A DNA stretch of 64,000 nt from Gossypium raimondii (Eukaryota; Streptophyta; Magnoliopsida; Malvales; Malvaceae), in contig NC_068567.1 of the NCBI RefSeq assembly GCF_025698545.1, positions 5,642,001 through 5,706,000 of the forward strand. The letters run 5' to 3'. This document shows, piece after piece, positions 48,660 through 61,086 of this stretch. The position numbers and the translations under genes are program-made. Position 1 is the stretch's first letter. Every line of letters begins with the position of its first letter. Below the pieces are notes generated by a model that made no database searches, was not told the DNA's origin, and saw nothing but the letters and a program-made list of their open reading frames with translations.

Positions 48660-49673
48660 ATGGCTGTTTCAGGTTTCGAAGGGTTTGAGAAACGCTTAGA
48701 GCTCCATTTCTTTGGGGACGATAATGATCCAACGGTCACCACAATGGGACTTAGGCTGCTTGATTTTGAATCACTGGAAAATGTGTTACGTGTCGTTCAA
48801 TGCACTGTCGTTTCGGCTGTCGGGAACCATTTCTTCGATGCTTACGTGTTGTCTGAATCCAGTTTGTTTGTTTACCCCACTAAGATCATCATCAAAACAT
48901 GTGGGACCACTCAGTTACTCAAATCGATTCGGCCGTTGATTCACTTGGCCAAAAATCTCGGCCTTACGATATGCGGGTGTAGGTACACCCGAGGTACTTT
49001 CATCTTCCCTAAATCACAGCCTTTCCCTCATATTAACTTCAAACAAGAAGTTATTTACATTGAAGAAAATCTCCCCAACAATCTTTGCTTTCGAAAAGCT
49101 TCCGTTATGCCTTCCAAGAACCCTTCCTATTCGTGGCATGTTTTCTCCTCCGCTTCTGACAATGGAGCTCATTTCTCCGACGGTGAATTCACCGTCGAAG
49201 TTTGCATGACGGAGCTCGACCGAGTCTTGGCTCGGAAATTCTTCAAAACCGGTGGAGACTCAGCTGCTAAAGAAATGACCGACTTGACTGGGATCGGCAA
49301 CATTAACCCTCGAGCTTTGATTTGCGATTTCGTGTTTGATCCTTGTGGGTACTCCATGAATGGCGTCGACGGTGATCGGTACTCCACGATCCATGTCACA
49401 CCTGAAGATGGGTTCAGTTACGCTAGCTTCGAGTATGTTGGGTCCGTTTACGATGACCAAGACGACATTGTTGAGACCTTGAAGAAGGCGGTTCAAGTTT
49501 TCAAGCCGGCGACGGTTTCTGTTTCAACGACGAGCCATCGCCGTGAAGTTTGGACCAGGGTAGCTCATGCCATGGAACCATTAGGACTCAAATGCCGGAG
49601 TTTCGCTATGGATGAGTTCCCCACCGCCGGTACTGTCGTCTTCCAAACGTTCACGGCGGCTCGCCGGAAATAA
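48660..49673 (+). CDS. SAMDC4: S-adenosylmethionine decarboxylase proenzyme (SAMDC4/BUD2 kind)
   Basis: Intronless, 337 residues. It makes decarboxylated SAM, the aminopropyl donor for spermidine, spermine and thermospermine. The proenzyme cuts itself in 'YVLSESSLF' between E66 and S67, the serine becoming the pyruvoyl group. The N-terminal 'FEGFEKRLEL' supplies the conserved glutamates (E7, E10), and C81 in 'IIIKTCGTTQLL' is the catalytic cysteine. 'FDPCGYSMNGVDGDRYSTIH' follows in the C-terminal half. Length and the start 'MAVSGFEGFEKRLEL' resemble Arabidopsis SAMDC4/BUD2 (about 347 residues, bushy mutant) more than SAMDC1 (about 366). The leader lacks the paired uORFs that give polyamine control in SAMDC1. 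I chose the ATG at 48660 because nothing upstream in frame is an ATG. Confidence 0.95.
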   Translation: MAVSGFEGFEKRLELHFFGDDNDPTVTTMGLRLLDFESLENVLRVVQCTVVSAVGNHFFDAYVLSESSLFVYPTKIIIKTCGTTQLLKSIRPLIHLAKNLGLTICGCRYTRGTFIFPKSQPFPHINFKQEVIYIEENLPNNLCFRKASVMPSKNPSYSWHVFSSASDNGAHFSDGEFTVEVCMTELDRVLARKFFKTGGDSAAKEMTDLTGIGNINPRALICDFVFDPCGYSMNGVDGDRYSTIHVTPEDGFSYASFEYVGSVYDDQDDIVETLKKAVQVFKPATVSVSTTSHRREVWTRVAHAMEPLGLKCRSFAMDEFPTAGTVVFQTFTAARRK

Positions 49674-49798
49674 AACCAGAAAAAGACGTCATCAACAACA
49701 ACGACAACAACAAAGGTAGATAAAACGTTAAAACCAGTGAAGTAGAGAGGTTTAGTTGGGGGAATTTTTTGTATGAAAAATCTAGGGGTTAAGAAAAA

Positions 49799-50165
49799 AG
49801 GTAAAATTCTGGTTTTGGTCCCTCAATTATACTCAAATTTTGGATTTATTCTCTATATTTTAATTTGACATAATGTGATCTTTTAATTTTATAATATCAT
49901 TAATTAGTTCAAATAGTTAACATAATTAACTATTTTTATCAAAATGTTAATGTTGATTTTTTTCTTAAAATATCATTTCCAACTCATTGAATGGAGGAGG
50001 TAATTTTAAGAAAAAAATCATATAAGCATTGGAACGGTTGATTGTGTTAGTTATTTGATTAATTAATTATAATAAAATAGATAACTAAATTATGTGAACT
50101 TAAAATACATGGATTAAATTTAAATATTGAGTATAGTAGAGGGATCAAAAGTAGAATTTGACCTT
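49799..50165. mobile_element. MITE just downstream of the SAMDC gene
   Basis: The left end 'aaggtaaaattctggttttggtccctcaattatactcaaattt' pairs with the reverse complement of the right end, which starts 'aaggtcaaattctactttt' and continues 'gatccctctactatactca': more than 40 bp of imperfect inverted repeat. 367 bp, non-coding, flanked by short A-runs. It may overlap the SAMDC 3' UTR. Confidence 0.8.
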
Positions 50166-52062
50166 AAAGATATAAATATGATGATGTGGATGATTTGATT
50201 GGTTGAAAAGGGTGATGAATGTGGGGTTGACTTAAGCTAAAAGGTAAAAAGTAAAAAAAAAAGTAATGGTTTTGGATGGATGACGTGGCAGCATCAGAAA
50301 TGTGGGAAATTGGGATCACCATGATAATGCACCCCACTTAGTTTTGTCACGCCTAAAAGAATTTTGATGTTATATATTTAGTGGGGAGTATGCTCATGGT
50401 TTTTTCCTTGTTTTTTTTTTTGATGGTTTATATGAAAATGAAAAATTTTCTTTTATATTTTTGCTTTTGTCTCTTATTCTTACATCTCGTTATATAATTA
50501 TAGAAAAAATATCCGGGATTCAGCCCAGAGTCTGATCCCATTAATCCTCCTATATATATAATAAAATTCTAAGGACCCTCTAGAGATGACCATATTTGAA
50601 CATATTTGAAGTATCTTCTTTCTCTCTACTTCTGGAGTAGAACACTCGTCCAATACCTCATCTATTTCATTTTATGTTTAATTAAGTAAAATATTCAAAT
50701 TCGACTCTACTCAACTTCATAACAAATTATAATGTCTTATCGATTTAATATTTGTGAACTCTGCATGAGACCCTTCATATACGTTAAAAATCTTTACAAT
50801 GATTATATACGTAGCTCGCATGCAAATCACCACGTATCATATTATAAAGAAGATTATGAAATAGTCTTTTGTCGTTTTAAAAAGCTAGTCAATTTCTTTT
50901 CTTTTCTTAATGAAAAAGGAAAAAGATATACAAGTTGAATTGCTTCATACGTTTGGCCCAACAAAAAACAAGGCCCATAAGTTGATTCCCCTTTCAACAA
51001 AAATTCCCGACTTTATCCCTACGAACATTTTATAAACCCGTTAAAGATCAAGTTAGGGTTAATATATCATTTGACATCTAAGTTTGACTTCAATGTTCAA
51101 CTTAAATAACATCATGTGGTCCAATAAATATTTGACATGTGTGCTCTAGTCTTATAGATATTGGACTTATGTAAATATATTAGGCTTATATTTATAGTTT
51201 TATAGATATATAATATATACTATTATTAATCTTGGTTAATCGGTTAATTACCCGATTTCAAATTAAATTAATCAATAATTGAAATTTAAAAAAAAATAAT
51301 CGACTTCTGATTGAATTATATTCGGTGACCGATCGATTAACCAAACTAATTTGATTTGCTCGGTTAATTTTGTTTTAGCCGAAATTTGCACACTCTTGCT
51401 AATTTTAACTATATTATGTAATATTTTATTACTAATGATTTATACTTGATCAATGACTAATCATTGGTGACAATGCGTATATATTTAATGTTATAGAGGG
51501 ATATGTGGATAGCCTACGAAATATAAACTGCTAAAGTAAATAAATAAATTTGCATATGATGGTTTTTTTATTAATTTTATTAATAATTGTGTTGTCATAC
51601 CCACTTGAACTAACATATTGCATACAATAATTTGATTTTAGGTTTTGATATTTGTTTAAAGTATTTGTCCTCAAAGTATTATTGATAAATTTTTTATAAT
51701 AATTAATATTTATTGTAGAATATAAATACGTAGTTATGTAATTACATATCACACTCTTGAAATAATATGGAAAATTACGTGTAATTACATTCTTTCACCA
51801 AACATATCTAGTGAATTAGAGTTCCGTACAATTACAAGAGAGTAAAATTATTACCTTAATAATTACATTTTCATCCAATTACTTTATATGACCAAATAAA
51901 TCCTAAAAAAACATAAAAGGAAGAAATGAAAAAAAAATTGAATTATCTCAAAGTTAATGCATTGTTTTAATGGCAAGGTTAAGGTTCTAAGATTTTTAAA
52001 ACTACATGATCGAGTCTCACCTTACGTAAATCATGTGTGGATTATCAATCCATATTTATTCT
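50166..52062. other. AT-rich intergenic region
   Basis: No supported gene. Frames at 50732-50938 and 51531-51752 show no motif and AT-driven composition. Confidence 0.3.
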
Positions 52063-52290
52063 CAGGGGTGAAGCCAAAAATTATTTTTTGGGGGCTGAAA
52101 TTATGTATTTTTATGTGATTTGAAATCTAATTTCATCATTGTATTAACTTATTTATTTATAGTTTTTAAAAGATTAAATTTAAAAAATATCATTTTTAGG
52201 ATAAAGTGCAATTTGATCATTTACTAATTTATAGTTTTATAAAATTTTGTCCGATTGGGGGTTGGTAAACTCCTATTAGTATTGCCCCTA
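52063..52290. repeat. Short interspersed repeat, copy 2 (diverged)
   Basis: 'aggggtgaagccaaaaatt', 'ggggctgaaattatg', 'agtttttaaaagattaaat' parallel the copy at 46071. The end is ragged near 'tattgcccctatttatt'. Confidence 0.45.
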
Positions 52291-52905
52291 TTTATTCCGG
52301 TTTATGTCTCACCATGTGAGAGCTTTGTAAATACACTTTGATTTAGGTTCAAGAATATTTTTGTTAGCAATCCAATCGTGTTTTATAATAATCAATTCTA
52401 ATTATAGTTATTAGAATGCATTCTTTGTAATTGTAATTGTGGCTATACTTGTAACTTAAACTAAATTTGTATATATTAATTGAAATATAATACAATTACA
52501 AATTAATTTCTTTAGAAATAGCCTGATTTGAATTATGTTGTATAAAAGAATAATTTTATAACTAACTAAATTTAATTTAATTAAAATATTTCTATTTTTA
52601 TTTTTACTTCTTTTAACAATTAAATCTCTTTTATTTGACTACTTTGTGATACATGATTATTTTTATTTTCTCTAGAAATCATGCTTGAAACTAGAATAAT
52701 TGTGGGATATATATTTTAATTTTTATATAATTTATTTCACCAAAATTGAAAATGATCCCCATAAAACAATTACTTCACCAAAAATTTAATTTGACAAAAA
52801 TTTGAAAAAGAGGCACCTAATTCTTTTAAAAATAAATTATTTTATATAAAAATAAAAGAGCGTTTCTCCGCCTACTAAAACCTTAAAAATTTCTAATTTT
52901 TTGTG

Positions 52906-54118
52906 GGTAAATTACACCAACAATCACTCAATTTTGAGAAAATAATAAAACAGTCACTCAATTTTAGGAAAATAACAAAACAGTCACCCGCTAATATTTT
53001 TTATTACAGGCTAACGGAATAGGTGATGTGGTAGTTAACTTGCCACGTTGGACATTTTCCTGTCATCCCTCTTACACGCCACCTCCCATTAAACAACAAA
53101 AACAAAAAGAGAACATGTGGCTTTTTCACCATTTTTCTTCATCCCTCTCATCTCTCTCACCACCACCTTTGACATTGGCCACCTCTACAAGCCCACTATC
53201 ATTTAATCACCACACCAACATCACTCACTGTCACTCCTTTGCCAAGACACCACCACCAAATCCCAACCCCTAAACATTCTAGAACCGTGAAATCCCAACC
53301 AAAAACAAAAATACCAAATAGTAAGCATCCAGAATCAAACTAGCTAAAATAGAACAAGAATTTCAAATTGGTCTACATCAAAAGAGAGAAGTAAAAAAAA
53401 TTAAAAAGGAAAGAGAATAAAAAAAGAAGAAACCCACACCCATTTCGGGTTTTACGGGTTGGAGGCCACCAGTTCGAAGATCCAAGCGGTCAAGAGTCAT
53501 GGTTGGTCGAAGAAGAGCTATGGCCAAAATATGGTGGTGATCCGATGGTGGACGGCGAAGATTTGTTAAAGCCTTATTCGAAGATATGAGATTTTAATCT
53601 CTGGATTTTGAAGGCCTATTGGGAAAAATGAGATTTTAGAATAGGCAAAGATGAGCCATTTGGTGATAATGATTGGCCGGAGAAGGCCATGAACGACGAC
53701 GACTAGAGTTAAAAAAAAAGAAAAAAAAAAGGAGAAGAAAAGAAAAAAAAAGGGGACAAAGATTCAACAGAGTCGCTTAGGACACAAAGATTCAAAGGGA
53801 CAGCAACGAACTGGGTGGTAGATCTACCTTGGAGGAACAAAACGACCATAGCGAGAGTATCTCCATTTCTTTTATTTTTCTTCTTCTACTGCCGAGCCCA
53901 GCTAGGGTTCTTTAATTGGGGTTGTTTCCATCATGGGAAGCCAAGGTGACCATTAAACATGACAGGTCAACTTTCCGTTATAGACATAACGGAAAATGAT
54001 TACCAATGACTGATTTGTTATTTTTTCTAAAGTTTAGTGACTGAGTTGTAACTTTTCAAAGTTGAGTGGTTGGTTTGTTATTTTACTCAAAGTTAAGTGG
54101 CTAATGGTGTACTTTACC
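52906..54118. mobile_element. Terminal-inverted-repeat element, about 1.2 kb (possible Mutator-like, non-autonomous)
   Basis: The left arm 'ggtaaattacaccaacaatcactcaatttt' and repeated 'aataacaaaacagtcac' mirror the right arm, whose reverse complement reads 'ggtaaagtacaccattagccacttaac' followed by 'aataacaaaccaaccactc'. Arms are about 100-150 bp. The interior is purine-rich, with no recognisable transposase; a frame at 53028-53273 is low-complexity. No clear 9-bp target duplication was found, so the superfamily is inference. Confidence 0.65.
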
Positions 54119-55029
54119 TTTCTTTATTTTCTTTTAACATTATCATATTTCTCTCAAATTTATCTTATTCTCTCAAAGACCCTAGAATTTCTTCGAGAAA
54201 GTGATCAATCTTTTAATATTTTTAGGTGGGTCTTCTAATTTGGTAATAACTTTCTCTTCTTTTCTAGTTTTATTGATTAATCTTTAGAAATTTTAGAATT
54301 GTGGATTTTCTTGTGATAGTTTAGAATCTTTATGCAAGATTCCGTTATTTATTTATTGAATAATTTTGGAATATTGATTTTGTATGATATTACTAACATC
54401 TTGATTGGGTAATTATTTTAATGGTTAACTAATACAAATTCTTCAAGAAATTAAGATTGATTGTATTTATATAATCTTAAATTTCTTAAATATTGATCGA
54501 ATTGTAGCATTCTTATTTAGAAATTGTTGTTATTATTGTGATTATTGTGAATCTTGTAGTTGAATATTGACATGTAGCATGCTCATGACAACAAAAAAAT
54601 ACTTAAGTGATTTTTATTTTGTAAAAGAAAATTACTAAATTGTATGGTTAACAGGAATAGAAAAATATTTTGAATGAAAGTTTAATTTTAAATTTTAAAT
54701 TTTAAATATTTTTATTTTCCAAAGATTTTAATTTTAAATTTTAAATTTTAAGAAGTACAACTAAATTGATAGAATGTGTAAAGTTGAGGACTAAATTTAT
54801 TAAATGATTTAAAATTAAGACTAAATTGATAAATATTATAAATATTGAAGGGCTAAATTTACTATTATACTAAAAAATAAAAACCAACGTCACTGATTTA
54901 AGGAGTAGCCATCAAAATATTAAATTTCGAAAACCTCAGTGATTAAAATAAAAAATTTAAACCTTGATGACCAAAACAGAAAAACGCTAATAGTTAGATG
55001 ACCATTTTATAGTTTACCCTTTTTTCCCT
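54119..55029. other. AT-rich region upstream of the PP2C gene
   Basis: No gene. 54690-55020 has repeated 'aattttaaattttaaa' and phrases of a 'gactaaattgataaat' type common in cotton repeats. Confidence 0.3.
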
Positions 55030-55716
55030 TTGGCCGGGGGACGGGGCAAAGCCAAATTCTGCCATGCACGTACGGCACGCACATCGATTTTCTGCATCTT
55101 CTCTCTGCTTCTAAAGTTGTAAGCTTTGAAGCACAAGAAATCCATATTCCCCCCTTCACTTTTAGGGTTTACGTTTTTCTAATTTTTGTTTGAGTCCCTT
55201 TAATTTCCTTCTTGTGCAGCTGATCCCTTTCTTTCTTTCTTTTTTCTCAAGAAAGAGGCCTTTTTGCCTTGAATTGAAGAAGGAATCCCCGAAATCCTAA
55301 AAAGGATTTCTTCTTTTCCCTAGCCTTGATTTAGGGTTTCACTTTTTTGTTTTTGCTTGTTAAAGGGTTTATTCTTCCTGTTTGTCTTAAAACCCCAACT
55401 CTATTGTTTTGCAGTTTGCATTGACCCCAAAAAAATCACCTTCCCCCCCCCTCTTTTTAGAGTTTTTTTCCCCCAAGTTCCCTTCGATTTGTTCTCTTTA
55501 AAGCATGTTTTCTAACCAAATTTCCATAAAAATCTAAAATGTCAGCTTCAAGAGAAACCCATCTGTCCATTTTCACCTAAAAATGCTCCTTCTTTCGACT
55601 CGTCTCAGTTCTAGTTTCTTTCAGGCCTTTTATCAAACGCTTGAGCTGCACTTTTAGTAAAAGAGTTATTCTTTCTTTCTTTCTTTTGTGTGTGTGTCAG
55701 TGTGTGTTTTGAAATA
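55030..55716 (+). promoter_or_regulatory. Promoter and long leader of the PP2C gene
   Basis: Less AT-rich than the flanks, with many pyrimidine tracts ('ctttctttctttctttt', a run of eight or more C near 55445) and 'tagggtttac'. A long 5' UTR is likely. ATGs occur in it (for example at 55504), so short upstream frames are possible. Confidence 0.4.
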
Positions 55717-57975
55717 ATGGGTTGTGCTAATGGAAAGTGTTGTAGCAGAGATTCATCAACATCAGATGAGGATTCAGGTCATCATCAGAGAGGAATAAGA
55801 CCTTATAAAAACAAAGACGGTCTTACACAAAGGTCATTGGAGTTAGTTCATGTTCCTTCTCACAACTTCACTTTGCAGTACTCAAGCTTAACACAAAATG
55901 GTTATTACCCAGACACAACTGATAGGGAAAACCAAGATAGTTTCTGCATCAAAACACAAATTCAAGGTAACCCAAATGTTCATTTCTTTGGAGTATTTGA
56001 TGGACATGGTCAATATGGTGCTCAATGTTCAAACTTTGTTAAGGATAAACTTGTAGAAATATTATCCAGTGACCCCACGTTATTGGATGATCCTTTAAAA
56101 GCTTTTAATTCAGCATTTTTAGCTACGAATTCCGAGTTACGTGATAGTGAGATTGATGATGCTCTAAGTGGTACCACAGCGATAACTGTACTGGTTGTTG
56201 GGGATACACTTTATGTTGCTAATGTGGGTGATTCAAGGGCTGTAATCGCTGTTAAGGATGGGGATCGAATTTTGGCCGAGGATTTATCCGTGGATCAGAC
56301 ACCATTTAGGAAAGATGAATACGATCGGGTGAAGCTTTTTGGGGCCAGGGTTCTGAGTGTTGATCAAGTGGAAGGCCTTAAAGACCCAGATATTCAACAT
56401 TGGGGTGATGAAGAAAGTCATGGTGGCGATCCTCCGAGGTTGTGGGTTCCGAACGGAATGTATCCTGGGACTGCATTTACAAGGAGTGTAGGAGATAGCA
56501 CGGCAGAGAAGATTGGTGTGATTGCAGTTCCTGAGATTTCTATTGTTAGGTTTACACCCAGTCATCTTTTCTTTGTTGTTGCAAGTGATGGAGTTTTCGA
56601 GTTTCTCTCAAGCCAAACTGTTGTCAACATGGTACGATACATGTGAATCTTTGGAATCTATAAATTACCCTTACTTTTCCCATTTGGTTTATAATGCCAT
56701 GGTATATCTATCTATACATCATCCATTTGCTTATACTTGCTTTTGATTTGCGGGCCACCGCTAAAGTGTCTTATACATTAGATTTTAATGCATGTTTATT
56801 GCAAAACAATGTTTGTAAACCTGTTTTACGCTATTGAGTTTTATAAGTAAACCTGAAAAGGAAAGTTCAAAAGAATTTTCTGTCTTTTGCTTTTTGAACT
56901 ATTAGTTGACCGCTCCAATTACTGATATTATCAATAAATTAACTCATTGTCGTTTATAAGTGGCTTCTCTCAGATGTAACAATCTATGGTTCCAGCTGGT
57001 TTCGAAAGATATTTGAGACATAATTTGAGCATTTCATTGACAAATTTATAATTTTCTTATTTCAGGCGGCGGCATACAAAGATCCCAACGATGCTTGTGC
57101 TGCAATTGCTGGAGACTCCTATAAACGTTGGTTGGAGCTTGAAAATCGAACCGATGATATTACAATCATAATTGTACAGATCAAAGGCCTATCAAATGTA
57201 TGAGCTATTTAAATCTTTCTCTGGTTATTCATGTTCTCAATGTTTAAAGTTCATTTTTTGTCTTATGGCTTTGTCTTCCGGTCCTGTATCTTTCTTAGAA
57301 GTGAGTGAAGTTCTTTTAAAATTGTTCTGTAGAAATTACCGCCTTGTACATAATTCGAAGTGATTTGTCCAATTAGCCTGGTTGAAGTACTACAACGAGT
57401 CATATCTTGATTTAGAAGGGAGCAGAAGTTTGGACTTAATTGCTTATTGTGCCTTGCAGTTGATATAACTTGTACATTTGTACATACTACCTAATAGAAA
57501 AATTTAGGAAAGTTCTAATCTGGAAAAACTCTTTTTTGTGGTCATGGATTATAAAAAGTGTGATTAATTTATAATTATTCTGTGTAATCTCTTGATGTAT
57601 ATGTGTTAATTTAAGGGGGGGGGTTGCTCTTTTTTTCATTAATTGCATTGTGATTAACTAATGTTCTCTGGGATCGAACAGTCGGGTGTTGGCACCACTG
57701 ATAGTGAAGTACATTCCAGACCCTGCCAAATTGGCGGTTCCATGAATCAAAGCACTGCCATTGTTCCACCACTGATGCATCAGAGGCCTTTGGAATCGGT
57801 TGGTCACTCGAGCTGTAGTTTTCTGAGTTTATATATATATTTGAGCCATCTGTTCTTCATTCACTGTGCCACCAGATTAGTTGATTTGCCTTATACATGG
57901 TTTCTCTGTTTTGCCACTTGTGTCATTTTCTTTATAGTTGTTCCAGCATACATACAGCCATTGGGTGAGGAGTAG
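55717..57975 (+). CDS. Protein phosphatase 2C (PP2C 35 kind)
   Basis: Exons 55717-56631, 57066-57197 and 57682-57975 with GT/AG borders, phase 0 at both joins; 446 residues if read to the first stop. It starts 'MGCANGKCC', a glycine-2 plus cysteines context for N-myristoylation and palmitoylation, so membrane attachment is likely. PP2C motifs in order: '[10 protein letters not shown]', '[12 protein letters not shown]' (metal-binding D), '[20 protein letters not shown]' then 'GDSRAV', '[18 protein letters not shown]', '[13 protein letters not shown]' and, in exon 2, '[14 protein letters not shown]' (final metal D). Closest in memory to Arabidopsis At3g06270. It is a Mg/Mn-dependent Ser/Thr phosphatase; substrates unknown. 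After 'HQRPLES' the frame runs into a hydrophobic stretch, so the true 3' end of exon 3 is uncertain. The ATG nine codons upstream was rejected as lacking the MGC start. Confidence 0.9.
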
Positions 57976-59399
57976 TCTCATTATCTCTGTTTCTTGATGA
58001 TTTTTTGTTTCAAATGAAACCTATTAGAGAATATGTCTTTGAAAGGTAGGAGATAAAACATGGGGTTGAAGCTTTTCCTTTTTCCTTTTTTTCCTGCTAT
58101 GTCGTAAAAGGAATCTTCGACTCGGAGTCATTACTAGCAAACACAAAATGCATCAGTTGATATTTAATACCGATGTCTTCATCATTTAATATGCACCCAT
58201 GCTAAATAATCACGAGTCTTGCTATCAGTCTAGAGAAGAATAAAGATACATCATATTTTTTCAAATATAGATGTTCGAATCTAAACCGACAGTTCTGTTG
58301 TGGCTGGTATCAGGATATGGGTTAGCCGAAAAGAGCAAGCAGAAGTCGTTTTTGGCATACAAGATTCTCATGGCGAATGATTTCAGCGCGCCAAGGACAT
58401 CTTGCTAATGTAACGCAATGAAATTTGTCAAGGGAAAGGTACTTTAGCTCTGATCTTGCACCTGTTAATCCAAACATGCGGAGAAATCCAGCTTGAAGTT
58501 GATTATCACGACTCGATGAAACGGGGGGTCGGGGGATTAGGAAAACATGTACTTTCTATGTGAACTGTTTCCAGCAGTGCTGGGGTGATAAGTGAGTGAG
58601 GCAGGGATGATGATACCATTGATATGGCTAACTTCCCACGATGTAGTCTGTAAATTTCCTGATTGTATTGATACAAAAACTACATAATGATAAAGCCTAC
58701 AGGTTTTATAATCTATTAGATCATGTTACATCCCAAAATAATTATATTTATTAATAACTTATATAAGAACAAAATGAAGGTTTGATTGACAATAAAATTG
58801 AAGCTTCAAGTTAATGTTCTAGGTTGAAAATAATACATTTATTTTAGATTGTCATTTGTATTATATTTCAATTGAATCGATATAAAATCACAACTAATAA
58901 AAAACTTGTTTTGTATTTTTATTTTCCACAATTTTATTTGATATTAAAAGCTTAAAACCAACAAAAATTCATATTTTTAAAAGGTTAAATTTTGCTTATA
59001 TGTTTATTTAATCATTGTACTTTTTGAATTGGTAAATTATAGGCCCTGTATTTTTCAAATTTTGAAATATTAGTCCTGATCTAAACAATAACAGTTAAAT
59101 TTGTTTAGTTAAATTCAATTACTAGTTTTCTACCATGCGTATAATTGTAGACTTAGTTCAATTTCTTCAATTAGATCATTCTAAGTTTATACAAATGACA
59201 ATTAATAATGCATCGAATTTTGAAAATAGCAAATTACTTAATGAATCTAATAATTATTATTTGGTGAGAATTGAAATTTTAAAATTTGAAAAATACAAGA
59301 GCTAAAATGACCAAATAAAAATAAAAGAATTAAGTTCACAACTTTTGCTAAGTATAAGGACTAATAACAGAATTTTAGTTTACAACAAACAAAAAATTA
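57976..59399. other. PP2C 3' flank and AT-rich spacer
   Basis: 58300-58660 has balanced composition and probably belongs to the PP2C 3' UTR or a 3' exon. From 58740 on it is AT-rich; 58985-59390 has weak inverted ends ('ggttaaattttgcttat' against 'gtaaactaaaattctg') suggesting a decayed MITE. Confidence 0.4.
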
Positions 59400-59725
59400 A
59401 GCTTCCCCCAAACCAACAATCGAGATTTATGTCTATCAATAAGATAAGAGTTTTAAGGAATTTAAACTCTACATTTTCATCTCTTAAAATTTAAACTCTA
59501 ATTTTACTGAAACAACTCTAGGATTACAACCGAGTGAATACGAGTGAGCGGGAAGGCCTCTATTTATAATTGAGGTCCCCTCCCAAACCAACAATATAGA
59601 TTCAGTTACATCAACTGTCGAGATTTGTGCCTACTTACAAAATAAGAGTCCTAAAAGATTTAAACTCTATTCATCTTTATCTCTTAAAATTTACATTATT
59701 TACATTAATTATCTTGGTAACTCTA
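59400..59725. repeat. Direct repeat, two units of about 130 bp
   Basis: 59405-59525 and 59580-59725 share 'ccaaaccaacaat', 'gagattt.tg.cta', 'taagagt..taa..a.tttaaactct' and 'tatctcttaaaattta' in the same order. Non-coding. Confidence 0.6.
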
Positions 59726-60034
59726 GTTTTATTGAATATTTCACTGGACCACCAATGCTTATAAGCTTCTATTGACATCCATTGAACGTTCTGTGCACAA
59801 TTATTACGAGCTTTGATCCGCGGCCTTTACAAAAACACCAGGTTCCATCAGCACCAGACAGGCTAGGAAACTGTTTCTTTGATATTGTTGAAAGGGCAAG
59901 CTGGCTCTTCTGCATCGGTTGATCTCATTGTTTGTCGTCTGAAGAACATAAAAGTAATTTTACAGCATAGGCATTTAGCATCTGGGTTTCTTTGATCCTA
60001 GATACCTGACACTACAATCCGAAACATCCAGCCT

Positions 60035-60687
60035 CTACCATGAACTTTCTTGTTTTTCAGCTCTCTCCCTCGTGGCACGATCAAAGTCAAACTCACCAAA
60101 TGTGCTCCATTGCTACACAATAAAAGAAAAAAAGGATTAGAAAAACTTAGAACTACTTATGCATTCTAAAAATTATACTAATAAAAAATGACAAACAAAT
60201 TGTGCTCTTGTTCGGCCGAACCTGCATTCCTAGTGGCAATTAACTTAGTACAGCTCCAGCTAGCAACAACCTTTTTTCACGAAATCATCTTCTGCTTTAA
60301 GTCACAAGCCGCGCAAAAGAACAGCGACCAAAGCACACTTAGATGATCCATCTTGTTCACTTGAGATCATTTGGCCCAACAAGACTAACCCATTACTTGG
60401 AGAGACTGAAGGCCCATCTACTTAATCTGGTGAATATGTAAACACTCAAGTTTGCTTCCACTTTATTTTGATGCCTTAGAGAACCCGTGACATTTGCAAC
60501 ATGTCGAACTCCACAACCTGACAGGAGAGATGCCAATAAGAATAATATAACACTAGGTAACAGCCAAAATCAAATCAACAATATTATTACAGACCTCAGG
60601 ATTAACTTGGAGTTTTGCTTGGGCAACTTCCTTATGTTGACTATCCACTACCATGTCCCGATTATCAATTTCAATATGTAGGTTTAT
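60035..60687 (-). pseudogene. Exon-like segments of an unrecognised minus-strand gene
   Basis: Not recognised. On the minus strand 60687-60595 is an open AG/GT-bounded segment, 'INLHIEIDNRDMVVDSQHKE' to 'LQVNPE', that joins in phase to 60517-60476, 'VVEFDMLQMSRVL' plus stop. Further down, 'GPSVSPSNGLVLLGQMI' (60420-60302) and, after an AG, 'QWSTFGEFDFDRATRERAEK' (60112-60035) are also protein-like, each ending in a stop. The residue mix looks like real coding, unlike the AT-rich surroundings. They may be exons whose phase I have not solved, or a decayed gene. Exon candidates at 62381-62853 could be the 5' end of the same transcription unit. Confidence 0.35.
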
Positions 60688-61086
60688 CTGCTAAATCATC
60701 AACCATTCCTTGTGGCACCAAACTTTCTAAAGCATAATCATATTTATCTGAAGTATAAAAATATAAGAAAGAAACATGAAGATTGAAAAACAAAATGTAA
60801 TTTCCATCTTATGGCAAGAAACATTGCCTTGAGCCCGAACCACCTCGCAGCACGGGTAATAGGGAAGTCTTGTTGCTCTGGAGACTAGCAAGAGACTGTA
60901 TTGATAACTGATCAGACCACCTTAATTTATCACCCCCAATTATAATAGAGAAGAGAAAAAAGCTAGGTGTTATGCAGCACATAAGAGTAAATGCCATGAT
61001 CTAAACACGAGCAAAAGGTAGTCAAATTCTAATACAGCAAAAACACGTCCTGTAGGGATGATCAAAACTGGAATATAGTATAGATT

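Noticed and set aside
48541-48742. Minus-strand Lys/Arg-rich frames over the SAMDC start
   Set aside because: Antisense shadows of the pyrimidine-rich leader and SAMDC N-terminus.
53028-53273. 81-codon Ser/Pro/His-rich frame
   Set aside because: Low-complexity reading inside a terminal-inverted-repeat element, with no domain.
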